From: Torreya grandis
Taxonomy: Eukaryota > Streptophyta > Pinopsida > Cupressales > Taxaceae
DNA: 64,000 nt
Direction: 5' to 3'
NCBI GenBank assembly: GCA_037957365.1
Contig: JARHVA010008364.1
Span: 186,001-250,000, forward strand
A program made the position numbers and the translations under genes. The notes beneath the pieces were generated by a model. That model had not been told where the DNA came from. It made no database searches and worked only from the letters and a program-made list of their open reading frames with translations. The first letter of the stretch is position 1, and every line of letters starts with the position of its first letter. Below, piece after piece: positions 1 through 13,084 of the stretch.

Positions 1-2290
1 GTTCTTAGGATGAATAAAAAGTTCCAAAAATTGATCTCCATGAATTATATTTCATGTAAACTATATTGTACCTCATTGTTTGTGTTTTTTTCTCTCAAAA
101 ACCTATTTTATACCAAAGCTATAAAACATCCATACAATCAGTGGCCATGGAAATGAATATTTGAGAGTCTAATTAATTATATAATTTATATTAAATATGT
201 TTAAATGAGTTTATATTCATAATTATTCAATTCTCTAAAAGTAGGTCTGCTAGCAAGGTTTTACAAGGGTTTAAGTTTGTTCTAGGATCTTAATGATTCT
301 TCATAAATCTTGTTCCATGAAAATTTGAACCAATGACAAAAAAATTTATTGTATTATTCCATTTAATTATACAAAATTAATAATCTACCCATGCAAAGCT
401 GTGTACCAGGGTGAGTATGTGAAATCTCATCTTAGGGTGAAAAATATAATTTTAGGTAGTGTTTGTTACTCTTTGGCCAAGATGATCAGTGGTACTACTT
501 CATTGTGGCTAAAAATTGGCATAAATATCTCTTATGACCTTTTTATGATTTCCATTACATTTTTAAGTGCCCTCATGACCAAGATTTAGCTTCTTATACC
601 CCATTTTTGATAGCCTTATCTTGAGAGTCAGGAACAAGCATAGGTATCTGCATAATTTTTTCAATATAATAACTTCATGATTATTTTATAGGGTCATATT
701 TAATTTTTTAAACATTAATTACATGTGGATGATGATTTTGAGTCATGAAATGGGCTTAAATAAGCCATTCCTCATCACCCTACATAGAAACAACTACTTA
801 TTTTGACATGTAAACGTATCTGCTCATGGAAATGAACCAAATTACCTCTGATAATGGTTTTATAATTTTTATTAAGTAATTTTAATTTCCCACCTTACCT
901 TTTAAATACTTTGAATGTGTAATTACCCTTTCTTCTCTTGTTTTTTAATCTCAAAATTGACTCTTTTGGCCGAGTCTTTATAATGAAGGTATAACACATG
1001 CCAACCAATTCATAGTGGAGGTACTTAGGGGAGTTTATAATAATACCAAATCCATTTCATGGGTCAAAAATTCCATATATATGCATAACTTAGCTCCTTT
1101 TATCCATTAGGTTATTATGAGGGTTTTGTAAGGGTTTTAGAGGTCCTTATCTTCTTAAAGATTTTTTATAAATTAAATACCCATAATAGGAAACCAATTG
1201 TCATTAAATTTTTTTATACTAAACCCCTTATAATTAGTGAAAATAATGGGCTCCCATGTAAAATACTCTTCAAGTTCTCTACATAGTGATGTTGAGCTTC
1301 AGGAGGCTGCCAAGACATGTATGTAAGGAAGGATCCTAAGAAAGTCATATAAAATAATATATCTAAAAATTTATTCACTTTATCAGATTATAAAATGTTC
1401 CAATGACCCTCTACCATGTCTCCAAGTCCATATCATAAAGCAAAATTTCATGAAAGAGTGCAAAATGAGGACTATATACCTTGAGGGTTTTAGGCCTATC
1501 TATTAGCTTCAGCCCTTAAGGTCATGGTTTTATTATATAATTAATTTTAATCACATAAAAAATGTGTTTTATGTTTTAAAAAAATATTTTTATCGTTTAA
1601 AAAACCTTTTCATGAAGTTTTAACCCTTTACTACACCAATAAACACCTCAAGAACACTGCCTGCTTGCATTTTGAATATGTTTAGACATGTTGATGACTG
1701 TGTAAAAATAGTTTGTAATTTCCATAATAAAATTTAATAATAAATATTTTTATATTTTTATCAAGTCACAATTACAAATTATACTAAATTTCATGCATTT
1801 TGGATGCATATTTTGTCATGTGGGCTCTTTTTACTAAAACCTAGTTTGAGCTGCCTGCTTGGTCTAGTTTCAAGACTAAGTATTCCTCCTTTTTACCTTT
1901 GTTTATTATATAAAATGGTGAAAATTCATTTGACGTATCATGAATATATTCATTTAAACTTTTTTCAATCTCTATTTTTTATCTTTCACCCTTATGCAAC
2001 CTACTTCAAACCCTACTTCTCAAGAAGTTTCACCATGACTGTATGCCAACAATGCTTAAAGTGGTAGTTTCAAGGTGTGGATGTGTCTATTATTTATTTC
2101 ACCATGGATTTTTTTATTTATTAATATTTATAAAATTTTTAATCCTTTATATATCCCATTCTATCCATTTTACTCTTCTAACAAACACTTTATGCCTTGA
2201 AAAATATATTTTCCATACAATCATGTACTATAACAAATACCTTCATGTTCATGCTCTTTTTAGTTCTTGAGTGGATTGATCAAGGTGTTT
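1..2290. repeat. Gene-free AT-rich stretch with an old direct duplication of ~865-bp spacing
   Basis: No coding sequence is supportable; the short open frames are ordinary for AT-rich DNA. Two blocks resemble each other in order: about 91-370 and about 950-1215. Matching landmarks are 'ctcaaaa', then a 'ttata...aaagctataa' / 'ttataatgaaggtataa' segment, 'ccatacaatcagtgg' / 'ccaaccaattcatagtgg', and 'aaggttttacaagggttt' / 'gagggttttgtaagggttt' followed by a run ending in 'ttcataaat' / 'tttataaat'. The offset stays near 865 bp, so this is probably an ancient tandem duplication of a repeat. The family is not identified. Confidence 0.35.
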
Positions 2291-2399
2291 TAGATGTAAT
2301 TTTATAAATTTTAATCACTTAATATCTTCACAAAAATCACTTTACTTTAATTTTTTATCCCTTTCATCCTAAGACATATGACTATTTTATGGAAGATGC

Positions 2400-3960
2400 C
2401 ATGTATGGTTGTAGGTTGAGTTCTTAGTGACCTTAACTAAATAATCGATTAGGGTATTTACTCCTGGTATTGACCTAAATCCCTTATAATTTTTATTTAT
2501 TAACATCCATTAAATAATAAAATTCACCATTGACTATGTTCATATTCTTCTTCATGCTTGGAAACATGACCATATTCATGTGCTTGTAGGTCCTTGTTTA
2601 TAAGGTGTATGACTATAATTTATCTTTGGAACACCTTCATCCTTTGTGTGAGATTATGTCATGTTTTTTAAATTTATAACCCCTTGAATATTAACCTAAA
2701 TATGAGACCTCTTTTATATAGCATTATGTTACGAACTTGCATGAACTATCCTTAGAAAGATCCTATATCCTTAAATGGTTGTAGGTGCTATATCCTTAAA
2801 GAGTATGGTTCTTCCTTGAATTATCATATTAGACATTTTATATTAATTTTATTATAATAAATTTCTTATTTCACACCATACAATCATGGCATCACTATGA
2901 AGATAGACTTCTCCTTTACTATGCTTGATTGTAACCCATTCTAGACGGTGGCTTGTAGGTGTGTGTACAAACAATGATATGGCTTGATGATGCTTGGATA
3001 TTGAAAAAGGTGAAAAGAGGTGTAAACATCCTTAACATTTAAAATTATCACACTACAATCTAAATATCTTCCCATTGAAATGATTCCATTATGAAACCTC
3101 CTTAAGGCATTGTACCATCAACTTAGATGTAGATGATCCTAGGGCTAGTTTTAGGTGTGATTTAGATGTTTATTTATCCATAATTGAGATTAATATGTAT
3201 CCTTGATTGAGATATGTATTTATGTTATTAATATCCTTACTTAACTATGCATTTTATGGCCAATCTAATCTCCACAAGCCTAGAAAAGATCTTAAGACTT
3301 ATCAAGTCATATGCCTATTGTAGGTGTGTTCTCATACATGATTATAGGTCCCTATTTACTCTTATTAAGCCTTATTTTAATATTAACATGATTTTATTCC
3401 TTTTATCTCTCCTTATAAGGTTATAAACCTCATGCTGATAATGTATACGATTGTTTGAGGTAGGCACCAAGAACTTAGTGACCTATAGACTACCCATGAC
3501 AATGTTTGTTATAGGTGTGCTTTCTCTTTAAGGATTATAGGTGTGTGTGGCACTTAGAACTCACTTATGGTAGTATTATTCAATATCATGTCATTTTAAT
3601 ATATCACTTTGGTTAATATTATTATTTTTATTTGACCTTATTCACCACACACTCTTGTCATGATGAGTTTCACAAAGATCATGCACTTCCCCAACTATAG
3701 GATGATTATGTATATGCTCCATTATATGGATAAAATTTGAAATTGGCCTTAGGGAAGGATCAAAACATGAAATGATAATTATCTCTCTTCTATTAATGCT
3801 TTATTTGACCATTTGTACATGGTACTTTAAGAAGACATTCTCCTCAATATTCTTTGGCTTTTGTACATCATAACAAGCTTATACTATTGGTTTCATAACT
3901 ATAGGTAAGGTTCTTAGTTGTAGGTAATGTTTATGGTGTGCATATCCTATAAATTCAATA
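2400..3960. repeat. Decayed tandem array, period about 170-205 bp
   Basis: A motif close to 'ttgtaggtgtg' recurs near 2411, 2584, 2779, 2951, 3149, 3319, 3507, 3693 and 3898. The steps are about 173, 195, 172, 198, 170, 188, 186 and 205 bp. Secondary landmarks recur too: a 'cttagtgacct' phrase (2420 and 3475) and a 'ttaatatt/ttaacat' block in mid-unit. No unit is well conserved. The near-constant spacing of nine copies suggests an old satellite-like array of about 185 bp that has almost decayed. A chance run of a short AT-rich motif is the alternative. Confidence 0.45.
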
Positions 3961-5600
3961 ACCATGACAAATTCTTACTTATTCTTTACTCCTTATGATA
4001 ATAAAATTATGAAATGTATATGAATGGAGGGGTAGATGACCATGAATGGGGGATTGGAAACTTGAATGATGGTGAAAATGAGGCCTTACAATAGTGGAAA
4101 GGTAATGTATGATAGTAAGGATGAAGGTAGACAATATGGAGGTGTTCTAACATGAATTTTGGTATTTCATGACTATTTTTAAGGTTAAATGGAATCATTA
4201 TCCCATCCTCTACCTGATTTATTAGTTTTAAGGCCATTGGAGGAATATAACAAGTTGAATTCGAAATATAGTACTATGATAAGTTCTTTAAAATATGCTA
4301 AACAACCTTAACATTTGCTAAAAGGGATTCTAAGATGATTAAGAACACCATGATGAAATTTTACATAAATATTTTGAAGAATCACATGATAAATTTTCAT
4401 GAAGACCATATGAAAACATGAATGAGATCCTTACCAAGAAGAAACCAAGAATATTGAAACCCTTTCTCTCTCATAAACCGTATAATTTTCATTAGAAGCA
4501 TATAGATTGAATATTTGTATTGTAGACATATTATTTATCTCCATATGACCATAAAACATGTGAAAAATATGTGAATACTACCACAAAATGGTGAATCATG
4601 TTCCAAATAATCCCTACAAACTTGAATTTTCTTGATATGATGCCCTGGTGAGGAGAAATTATAAAAAATCAACTATCTTCTTAGATGCGAGACTATTGAT
4701 GTATATCCTAACTTTAATTGAATTATTCCTAAGGGAGATATAAATAATCTAATAACCACTTTATCCATTAGGAATCTCTTTGAGTCTACTTTCTCTGGTA
4801 AAAATTGTAGACTTGAATTTTCTCTCTCTTGATTGTACTAGCTACAAACCTGAAGGGCTTTCCCTTTGTGCAAACTAGCAAGGTAGAGGAAAGAGACTAA
4901 TTTTGATCCTATCTTTACTCCCACCATAAAACTCTTATGTAACATCTGATATTATTCTTTCTTCTATTCATGGCTTCCACTGTATGGATGGTCATATAAT
5001 TTCATACACAAGCTTGTAAACATGCATGAAATAACTCTTTTATTTACTTTTATTTCTATCTTAAGCTTCCAACACCAAAAATATAACATGATATAAGTGT
5101 CTAGAGCTAAAAAACATGTTAAGACAAGTTTTAAATTATTTTACACCTTCTAATGGCTAAAATTAGCATGTGGGAGCCCCAAAGAGACCCTTTTCACACT
5201 TAAAATTGCCTTTAGTGACCTTTTTCAAATATGGAACTTTATGACTAATATAAATTCATATATACAAATGTTTTAAAAAGTAATTTAACTAATTTATGTC
5301 CATTTAATACCATATTTTACATTTAAATATTAAAATTTGTACTTTTTTGGTAAAAATACATAATTTTAGACCACCTTATAGAGGCTCGATAGTACTAGGA
5401 AAAGTTTTATATTATAGGGGGTGGCATTTAGCCTTGAGAGGAAAAATTACCAACACTTATGAGAGATAAATTCAATGAATTATCTACCTCTAGATGGGTC
5501 ATTAGGTCTAGGTGGTGAAATTAATTATTAGGGGTGTATAATACCAAGAAATTCAATTTATTATCATCTTTTCTAGGAGTCTTAAACAATTTTGTTATTA
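3961..5600. other. Gene-free AT-rich stretch
   Basis: Nothing recognisable. Short open frames, for example 4007-4237 on the minus strand, have no domain-like features. Toward 5600 the minus strand may hold the end of the coding relic described next. Confidence 0.5.
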
Positions 5601-6677
5601 AATTGACATGCATAGCCAATTATACTCTCATTCAATGAATTTTATCCAAAATCTCACACAATCTAAGTTCCACATTTTTTAAATCCTATTCTATACTAGA
5701 GGAACTTGTATAACCTATTGCTTCTCTCTGAGAATTTCTAACTCTTCTTCAAGTTCTTGTCTATCTAGCTTCATTCCCTCAGGTATAGCTAGGAATACCT
5801 AGGTATGGGTCTCTATATAGTATTTGAGGTCCTCACTATATGGGGACTGAACCTTCTTATTGTTCTAACTCTTTGAAAGGGAATAAATTTATTCCCTTTC
5901 TTACAAAATCAACTCCTATAAGATCTATCCTCAATAATTCTTTTTATAACCCTGTAGACCAAGGTTGTGGCCTTATCATAAAGTGAGATTACCATGGGAA
6001 TCTTAGTAATCTTTATATTAGGTCTCTTAGATGTTTAATATCCTAACTCCTTGGCTCAATCTGGAAGAGTTAGCTTTAAAGGATATAATGGTTGAGCTTT
6101 TATTTGTACATTATCTTCAGGTTCAAGTTAAAATGAGGGTTTGGGCATTGAAGGCCAAATTAATTTAGACCAATTTATATTATCAAATTGTGGCATTGGG
6201 TTCACAATATATAGTAGTTATTTTCTTGGATCCCTCTTTATTGTCACTACTATTGTGGTTTGGACTAGTGTTAAAGAAGGTAATGGTGAACCTAATTGGG
6301 TAGAGGAGGAAGCAAGTTGTGTGATGGGTTGGATGAAGGATGGGATGGAAAGAGATATGTTTGAAGGGATGGATATTGAATAAATAGAAACTACAATAGT
6401 GGAGGTTGAAAAAGTAGAGGTGAAAATAGGAAGAATATAGGTTGGGTGAATGAAAATAAGATCAACTAAAAATGATTGCATAGGAATGAAAGTGGAAACA
6501 ATTAAAACATGTATAGTATAATTAAAAGGTAATGAAATTAAAGTAAAAAGGCCTAAGGGGGTAGTAAAGAGAGCACCCTTACCAAATGAATCACTAGTGA
6601 GAGGTGCCTTTGATTTTATTGCTTGCAAGATCAAGACCATGTCTTATTGTAGTTCCTCCTCATCAACCTCTTGACTT
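5600..6677 (-). pseudogene. 3' part of an unidentified minus-strand ORF relic
   Basis: Read on the minus strand this is coding-like but broken by stops and at least two frameshifts. From 6677 downward the frame runs through a Lys/Gln-rich start and a Ser/Thr/Pro-rich stretch without stops (6640-6218). A different frame carries on through about 6190-5840 with several stops, and a charged, probably coiled-coil tail follows (about 5780-5705, 'GMKLDRQELEEELEILREKQ'). The frame at 6677 continues that of the relic ending at 13085 once the intervening LTR element and one target-site copy are set aside. I do not recognise the protein. The order of a globular part, a Ser/Thr/Pro-rich linker and a coiled coil resembles a retroelement Gag or structural protein, but that is inference. 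Confidence 0.5.
6673..6677. repeat. Target-site duplication, left copy (gactt)
   Basis: 'gactt' lies immediately before the left LTR. It matches 'tactt' at 13080-13084, just after the right LTR, at 4 of 5 positions. Five bp is usual for plant LTR retrotransposon integrases. Confidence 0.6.
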
Positions 6678-9640
6678 TGTTGAACATTGTCATTGATTAA
6701 GGGAGAGACTGTTGTGCATTATCATTTAGTGTTGAGCTTTGATATTTAATGTTGTTAATGATGTCAAAGGTTATTTTGAAGATGCATGGTTATTTCATTT
6801 TTGTTAATCTAATATCATTGATACCAAAGGATATTATGAAGATGTTTGGTCAAGAAAGCCTTGAGATCAGTATAGCAAGTGTAAATCATATTTTAATTCC
6901 TTTTCTAGACCTTGTGAGATGGTATTTGTAGATGGCATGATGATATGAGTGAGATATTAAGAATAAGTTGTTTTCTCTAAAGATCTATGTAAGTAGCTTT
7001 GAAGATGCTCCAAAAGAGTTGTAAAGAAGTAAATGCTCTGAATAACACTTGAAAATGTTTGAGCATGAGAGATATTGATTGAGTTTGTAAATGAGGTGTT
7101 AAAGACCTAAAAAAATGATTAGAAGGTTGGATTTGAAGACCTATGTATGTAACTTTGAAGATGTTGTGAATATCCCAGTCAAGCTCTAAAGATCTGTATC
7201 TTTGAATAATTTCTATTGAAGCTCCAAATAAGAGTGAGTTTATGAAATTACTTGAGCATACACAAGAGGCATTGGAACATAATAAATTTACATGGTGAAG
7301 TCTATAGAGTGGCTAGAATGTCAGATTCAAGGCATAATAAAACTTGCTAGTAATGGCTTAGAAAGAAAGAAGAGAGATGGTGGAAAAATAAGGTAATAAG
7401 ATCAGTTTCCATGACATGAGTGAGTAGCTCAACATTGACAAAGGTGAGTTGAGCTGTTTTTTAGTACGTGCATAAATTTTAGGGACTCTGTTTTCAAAAA
7501 AAGATTTAAAAAGTATGTCAAGTTTTCTCAAATGCATAAAATGAAGAGTTGTATACCTGAGAAGGTTTTCTCAATACTCATTGAAATTTATAACATCTAT
7601 ATTAGATCATAAGATGTTCATGGTAGATAATGAAGGGTTCTATCTCAAATTTCCAAGTATTAGTTTATAGAAAGATAAACTAAGTTTTATGAATGATTGT
7701 TAATATTAGGAGATTGTTTAAACCCTCATAAAACCCTAATAGTGACCCAATATAAAAGATCTTATTATAAAGAGCTTAAAATGGTTTAATATGATCAATA
7801 AAGTGATTATAGGTTGTATTCAACTCTTCCAAACATCTCCAAGTGTGATTGGTTTCTCAGGTGAGAGAGTAGACCCTATAAAAAAGTGTTTGTATTTTTG
7901 AGATTTATTATAGAAGACAAAGTTGACCAACTCAAAGTTGCAAGTGGATGAATATTAAAGTGTGAGACTAGTATTTATTAACCATGATGATTATTTGATT
8001 GGTTTTATATCTTAGGTATGTAAATTTGGTATTTTAATTTTATTAATCGCTAATAGACCTAGTGGTGCAAATAGTAAGTAAATCAAACATATGTGAAAAG
8101 ATGTTTCTTGATATGTTTTCATGTGAGAGTGATGAATTTAAATGCATGATGATGTTTTTTGGGTATTGAATTATCTATCCATGGTTTCAAAATCTTTGAA
8201 TTCAATGTAAGAGGTAAAAACATTGAAGCTAAAATGGCTTATCTAGATGAGTAGAGTCTGTGTAAGAGATGGTCAATAGATTGGTCTGTAAGACAAATAG
8301 TTTTCATTAGAGATAATTATTTGATTTATATAGGCTTTTATGATGATTTTATAAGGATATTAAATCATTTTTCATATGTTCATGTCTCCTTGATTGTGTT
8401 TTAAAGTCAATTGGCAGTTTTAAGTGAATATCTTATAGAGAAGTGTTTGAGCCTATTTACCTTGAGTTGAAGCATAAAATGAATATTTTGATGACTCTAA
8501 GGTCATAGGGATTCTGAGTATGTAATTTTTTTCCATAGTTGTTTGGAAAATTTGAGTACATGACTTAGTTATTCAATATAGAGTTTCTGTATATGTGCAG
8601 GCCTTTTATGAGTAATGATTTAAGAAGAGACTCACGTGATAGTTAGACCTAAAAGGTATTGTGTACCTAGATTAAAATTAGCTAAGGTATATTGGAGTGG
8701 TGTATGAATTATACATTATTTTTGATTTGTTTGTATTTCTTCAATAAATATCAAAGGGTAACATGTTAACAAGACCTATTAGGTCTCCATAAGACTAAAA
8801 GAGGAGTAAGGGCTAAATGATGTATGGCTAACCTATTGTATTGATTGATTCATGATTAAAGAAATTTATTTTTAATATTTTAATAATTTTTCATGGATAA
8901 CCTAAGTTATTTGAATATGTATTCAACTAAGAATGATATGATCAAAAGACTTGTATAAAAATAAGGTAGTTTAAGGCTATTTTAAAGTATGATAAGAGGA
9001 TGCTAAGTGTGGAAAAGCAAAAGAGGATAAGAGAATGATATATATCATTTTTTAGTATAATATGGTCATGTATAACATTATATAAAGGTTATTAATTTAT
9101 AATAAAGGTTATAATTATGAGGATCAAGGTTAGAAGGCCTAATCAAGCCATGTTGAAGGTTAATTGAACAAAGAATGTTGAAGGTCAGTTTGAGAGGGAT
9201 TAAAAAGAGAAAAAAGTTGAAAGATTAGATCATCATTTATTATATAATAAGGTTTTTTAAATGTGATCAAATAATCAAGTAGTTGAGTTGGTGCTGAGTC
9301 ATCTAAGGGTTGGTGCCTCCTTACAAGTGGGTGCTTGCTAAAGCCTAATTGAGTTGGTGTTGAGCTAGTTAGGGTTGGTTCTCCATGTGAAGTTGGTACT
9401 TCACTAAAGATTTTTTTATTATATTACTATATTACATTTTCTTCATTATTGAGTTTTTTTACCCTAGAGGGTTTCCCACATATATGTTATGTTCATGTAT
9501 TTCATGCTCTTATGAGTTGATGCTTATGATTGCTAAGATGTACATGCATGTTGGAATGGTTCATATATAGTTAAGTGTAATTTAATTAAAAGTTTTTAAT
9601 AATAATTTAACCCCTATGATGTACCTGATTGAGAAGTTTT
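6678..9640 (+). repeat. Left LTR of the 6678-13079 element
   Basis: Begins 'tgttgaacattg'. The 3' limit is uncertain by about 10 bp because the C-rich end has decayed here. An internal patch at 9285-9410 repeats a 'gttggtgc' phrase several times ('gagttggtgctgagtc', 'gggttggtgcctcc', 'gagttggtgttgagc'). The same patch is in the right LTR at 12715-12840, so it predates insertion. Confidence 0.8.
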
Positions 9641-10092
9641 TGAGAATGGTTGTCATAAGTAGTCACCATAGTTTCTGAAGATTGTGTGTCATCTAGTGTC
9701 TTTGAGAGATAGTATCACCTCATAGGGAGAAGAGTGTGATTTTTTTAGTTGCATATGATATTTAATGTCTAATACTAATTTAATCATGGTGGATGCTTGT
9801 TTTGAGGGTGAGTTATTTAAGTTATTGATTGAGCTTGATCTGTATTATAGTGATCTTATAATTTGAGTCCATTTTGAAAGAGATGATAATTGTAGAATAG
9901 CTTTGTCATTAATTTAAAATGGGGAGAAAGATAAAAAATATGAGAAAATTAGAAAGATAATAAAATATGATAAAAGAGCCAAGATCGGATTGGATGAGAA
10001 AAGACAAGAATTGAGTCTAATAGATGATTTCCATCAAGAATGGTTGATAGAGTTTTCTGAATATGTTTGACATCAATGAAAAAGGGGGATAT
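9641..10092 (+). other. Interior of the LARD-like element: degraded PBS, no ORF, PPT
   Basis: A stretch near 9645 ('aatggttgtcataag') can be aligned loosely to the initiator-Met primer site 'TGGTATCAGAGC'. The rest is purine-rich with no open frame of note. 'aaaaaggggga' at 10079-10089 is a typical polypurine tract directly upstream of the right LTR. Confidence 0.6.
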
Positions 10093-13079
10093 TTTTTAAC
10101 ATTTTAATTGATTAATATAGATATTATTGTGAATTATCATTTATTTTTGAGCTTTGATGTTTAATTTTTTCATTTATGTCAAAGGTTCTTTTGAAGATGC
10201 ATGGTTCTTTCATTGATGTCAATCTAATATGATTGATATCAAGGATTCTTATAAAGATGTTTGGTAAAGTAAGCCTTAAGTTTAGTAAAATAAGTGTAAA
10301 TAATATTTTATTGCCTTATGTAAACCTTGTGAGATGGTATTTATAGATGGCATGATGATAAGAGTGAGCTCTAAACAAGAAGCTATGTGCTCCAAATATA
10401 TGTGTAAGCAGCTCTAAAGATGATCTGAATGAGCTGCAAATAAGTAAATGTTCTAAAGAACACTTGAAAATGTTTGAGAATGAGAGAGATTGTTTGATTT
10501 TATACATAAGGTTCTGAATACATCAAAAAATTATTAGAAGGTCAGATATAAAAACTTGTGTATGCAACTCTAAAGATGTTGTGAAGATCCCAATTAAGCT
10601 CTAAAGATCTTTAAGTAGCTCTAAATAAGTTATGCTGAACTTAAAAATAAGAGTGAGTGTATGAAATGAATTGAGAATACATAAGAGGAATTGGAACATA
10701 GGATAGTTCTAAGGTGAAGTCTATAAAGTGTCTAGAAGGTCAAATTCAAGGCATAATAAAATATGCTAGTCAAGGCTTAGAAAGAAAGAAGAGAGATGGT
10801 GGAAAGATGAGGTAACAGGATCAGTTTCCATGACATGAGTGAGTAGGTGAACATTAACATAGGTTATTTGAGTTGTTTTTAGTATTTTAATGAAGTTTCA
10901 AGACTGGGTTTACAAAAAAAAGGCTTAAAAAAAATTTCAAGGTTTCTTAAGCACATAGAATGAAGAGTTGTCTACCTGAGAAGGTTTTCTCAGTGCTCAT
11001 TGGCACATGCAACATCTACATGAGATCCTAAGTTTTTCATGGTAGATAAAGAATAATTATAGCTCCAATTTATAAGCATTATTTTCTAGAAAGAGGAGAT
11101 AATTCTTATGAATGATTGTTAAGACTGGAAGATGGTCTAAACCCTCATAAAACCCTAATAATGTCTTGATATTAAAGATATTGTTATAAATAACTCATAA
11201 TAGTTTGATATGATCATAAAAGTGATTGTATATTGTATTCAACTTTCCCAATCATCTCCAAGTGTCATTGGTTTCTTAGGTGAGTGAGTAGACCCTATTA
11301 GAAAGCTCTTATATTTTAAAGATTTGTTGTAGCAGATAGAGTTAAATGAGTCAAAGTTGATATGTGGATGAAGATAAAAGTGTGATCATAATAATTTTTA
11401 TTCATGAATATTTATGGATAGGATCTATATCTCAAGTGTGAAAATTTAGTGATCCAAATTGGTCAATTGCTAACAGACTTCGTGGTGAAAACAATAAGGA
11501 AATCAAATAGATGTGAGAAGATGTTTCCTGATATGTTTTCATGTGAGAGTGATTCATAGAAATTCATTATGATGTTTTTTTGAATTTTTAGTTATATATA
11601 CATGATTTTAATAATATTGTAATTTAGTTTAAGAGGTTGAAATATTGAATCCAAAATGGCTTATATGGTTGAGTAGATATTGTGAAAGAAAAGGTCAACA
11701 GATTAGTTTGTAAGACCAATAATTTTCATTACAGATCATGATCTAGTTGATTAAGGTTAATATGAGGATGTTATAATATAATATTCATGCATTGAAATAC
11801 CTTGAAGATATTAAATCATGTGTCAAATTCTCATGTTTTCTTGATTGTGTTTTGAAGTCAGTTGGTAGTTCTGAGTGAACATCTTACAGAGAAGTGTTTG
11901 AGCATGTTTACCTTGAGTTAAAGCTATAGATGAATATTATGATGACCCTAAGGTCATGAGGATTTTGAATTTTTAATTTATTTCCATATTTTTTTGGATA
12001 AAATTGAGTATACGCCTTAGTTTTTCAAGATAGAGTTTCTATATATGCGTAGGCCTTTTATGAGCAGTGATTTAAAAAGAGGTTCAAGTGATAGTTGGAC
12101 CTAAAAGGTATATTGGACCTAAATTAAAGTTTTCTAAGGTCTATTAGAGTGTAATATGACTTATTCCTACTATGTGAGGTGTTTTTATATGCTTCAAGAA
12201 AGATCAAATGGTAACGTGTTGTTAAGAAGACCTATTAGGTCTCCATAAGCCTAAAAGAGGAGTAAGGGCTAAATGATGTATGGTTAACCTCTAATATTGA
12301 TTGAATCATGATTAAGGCATGTTATTTTTAATATGTTAAGACATATTCATGTTATACCTAAGTGTTTTTAATATGTAGCTAACTAATAATTATATGATCA
12401 AGATACTTGTATAAAAGAAAGTTAGTTTAGGTCTATTTTAAAGTATGCTTAAAGGATACTGAGTATGGAAGAGCATAAGATTATAATCATATGATATAGA
12501 TCATGGTTTAGTATAAGGAGGTCATGTAGATTATTAGAGAAAGGTTATGAATATTTAAGGTTAGAATAGTTAATCAAGCCATGAAGAGGGCTAGTTGAGA
12601 GAAGAAGGTTGAAGGTCAATTTGAGAGGGACTAAAAAAGTGAAGATCTTAAAGAGTAAATCATCATATATTATATAAGTAATAAGGTTTTTTGAAGGTGA
12701 TAAAATAATAAAGTGGTTGCATTGGTTTTAAGTCATCTAAGGGGTTAGTGCCTCCTTGAAAGTGGGTGCTTGTTAAATCCTAGATGAGTTGGTGGTGAGC
12801 TACTTGGGGTTGGTGCTCCATGTGAAGTTGGTGGTTCACTAAAAATTGATGTTTGTTTTATAGGTCTTTAGTCCATTTACTTCATTAGCAGGTTTATTTT
12901 TTCCTAGATTTTTTCCCATGTATATGTTGTGTTAATGTGTTTTATGCTCTTATGATTTCATGCTTATGATTGTTAAGATGTATATGCATGTTAGAATGGT
13001 TCATATATATCTAAGTGAAATTGAATAAAATGTTTTGAAGACTAATTCAAACCCCCTCTTAACCATATTGTTTCTAATA
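10093..13079 (+). repeat. Right LTR of the 6678-13079 element
   Basis: Matches the left LTR from the 'ttaacattttaattgatta' start through the 'gttcatatata' block. It ends with a C-rich run and 'tttctaata', probably a deaminated '...taaca'. 'tactt' follows at 13080-13084 as the right target-site copy. Confidence 0.8.
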
Positions 13080-13084
13080 TACTT

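Larger units (their letters stand above)
6678..13079 (+). mobile_element. LTR retrotransposon with ~3-kb LTRs and a tiny non-coding interior (LARD/TRIM-like)
   Basis: Two long direct repeats (6678 to about 9640, and about 10093-13079) are collinear over their whole length and differ at roughly one position in five by eye. The interval between them is only about 0.45 kb. It holds a plausible decayed primer-binding site just inside the left LTR and a clear polypurine tract just before the right LTR, so orientation is plus. The element is flanked by a 5-bp duplication (gactt/tactt). No gag, protease, RT or integrase sequence is seen. It is therefore a non-autonomous element or one that lost its interior. 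The LTR style (a 'gtttcccaca/gtttttcccatg' block near the 3' end and a C-rich 'acccccct' run) suggests a Copia-type parent; this is inference. Confidence 0.8.

Noticed and set aside
6218..6640. 140-codon minus-strand open frame as a gene of its own
   Set aside because: It is one piece of the longer broken relic that continues past the insertion, not a separate gene.
6678..13079. Reading the two ~3-kb repeats as a plain segmental duplication
   Set aside because: A polypurine tract, LTR-like ends and a 5-bp flanking duplication, plus in-phase host frame, show an LTR element.
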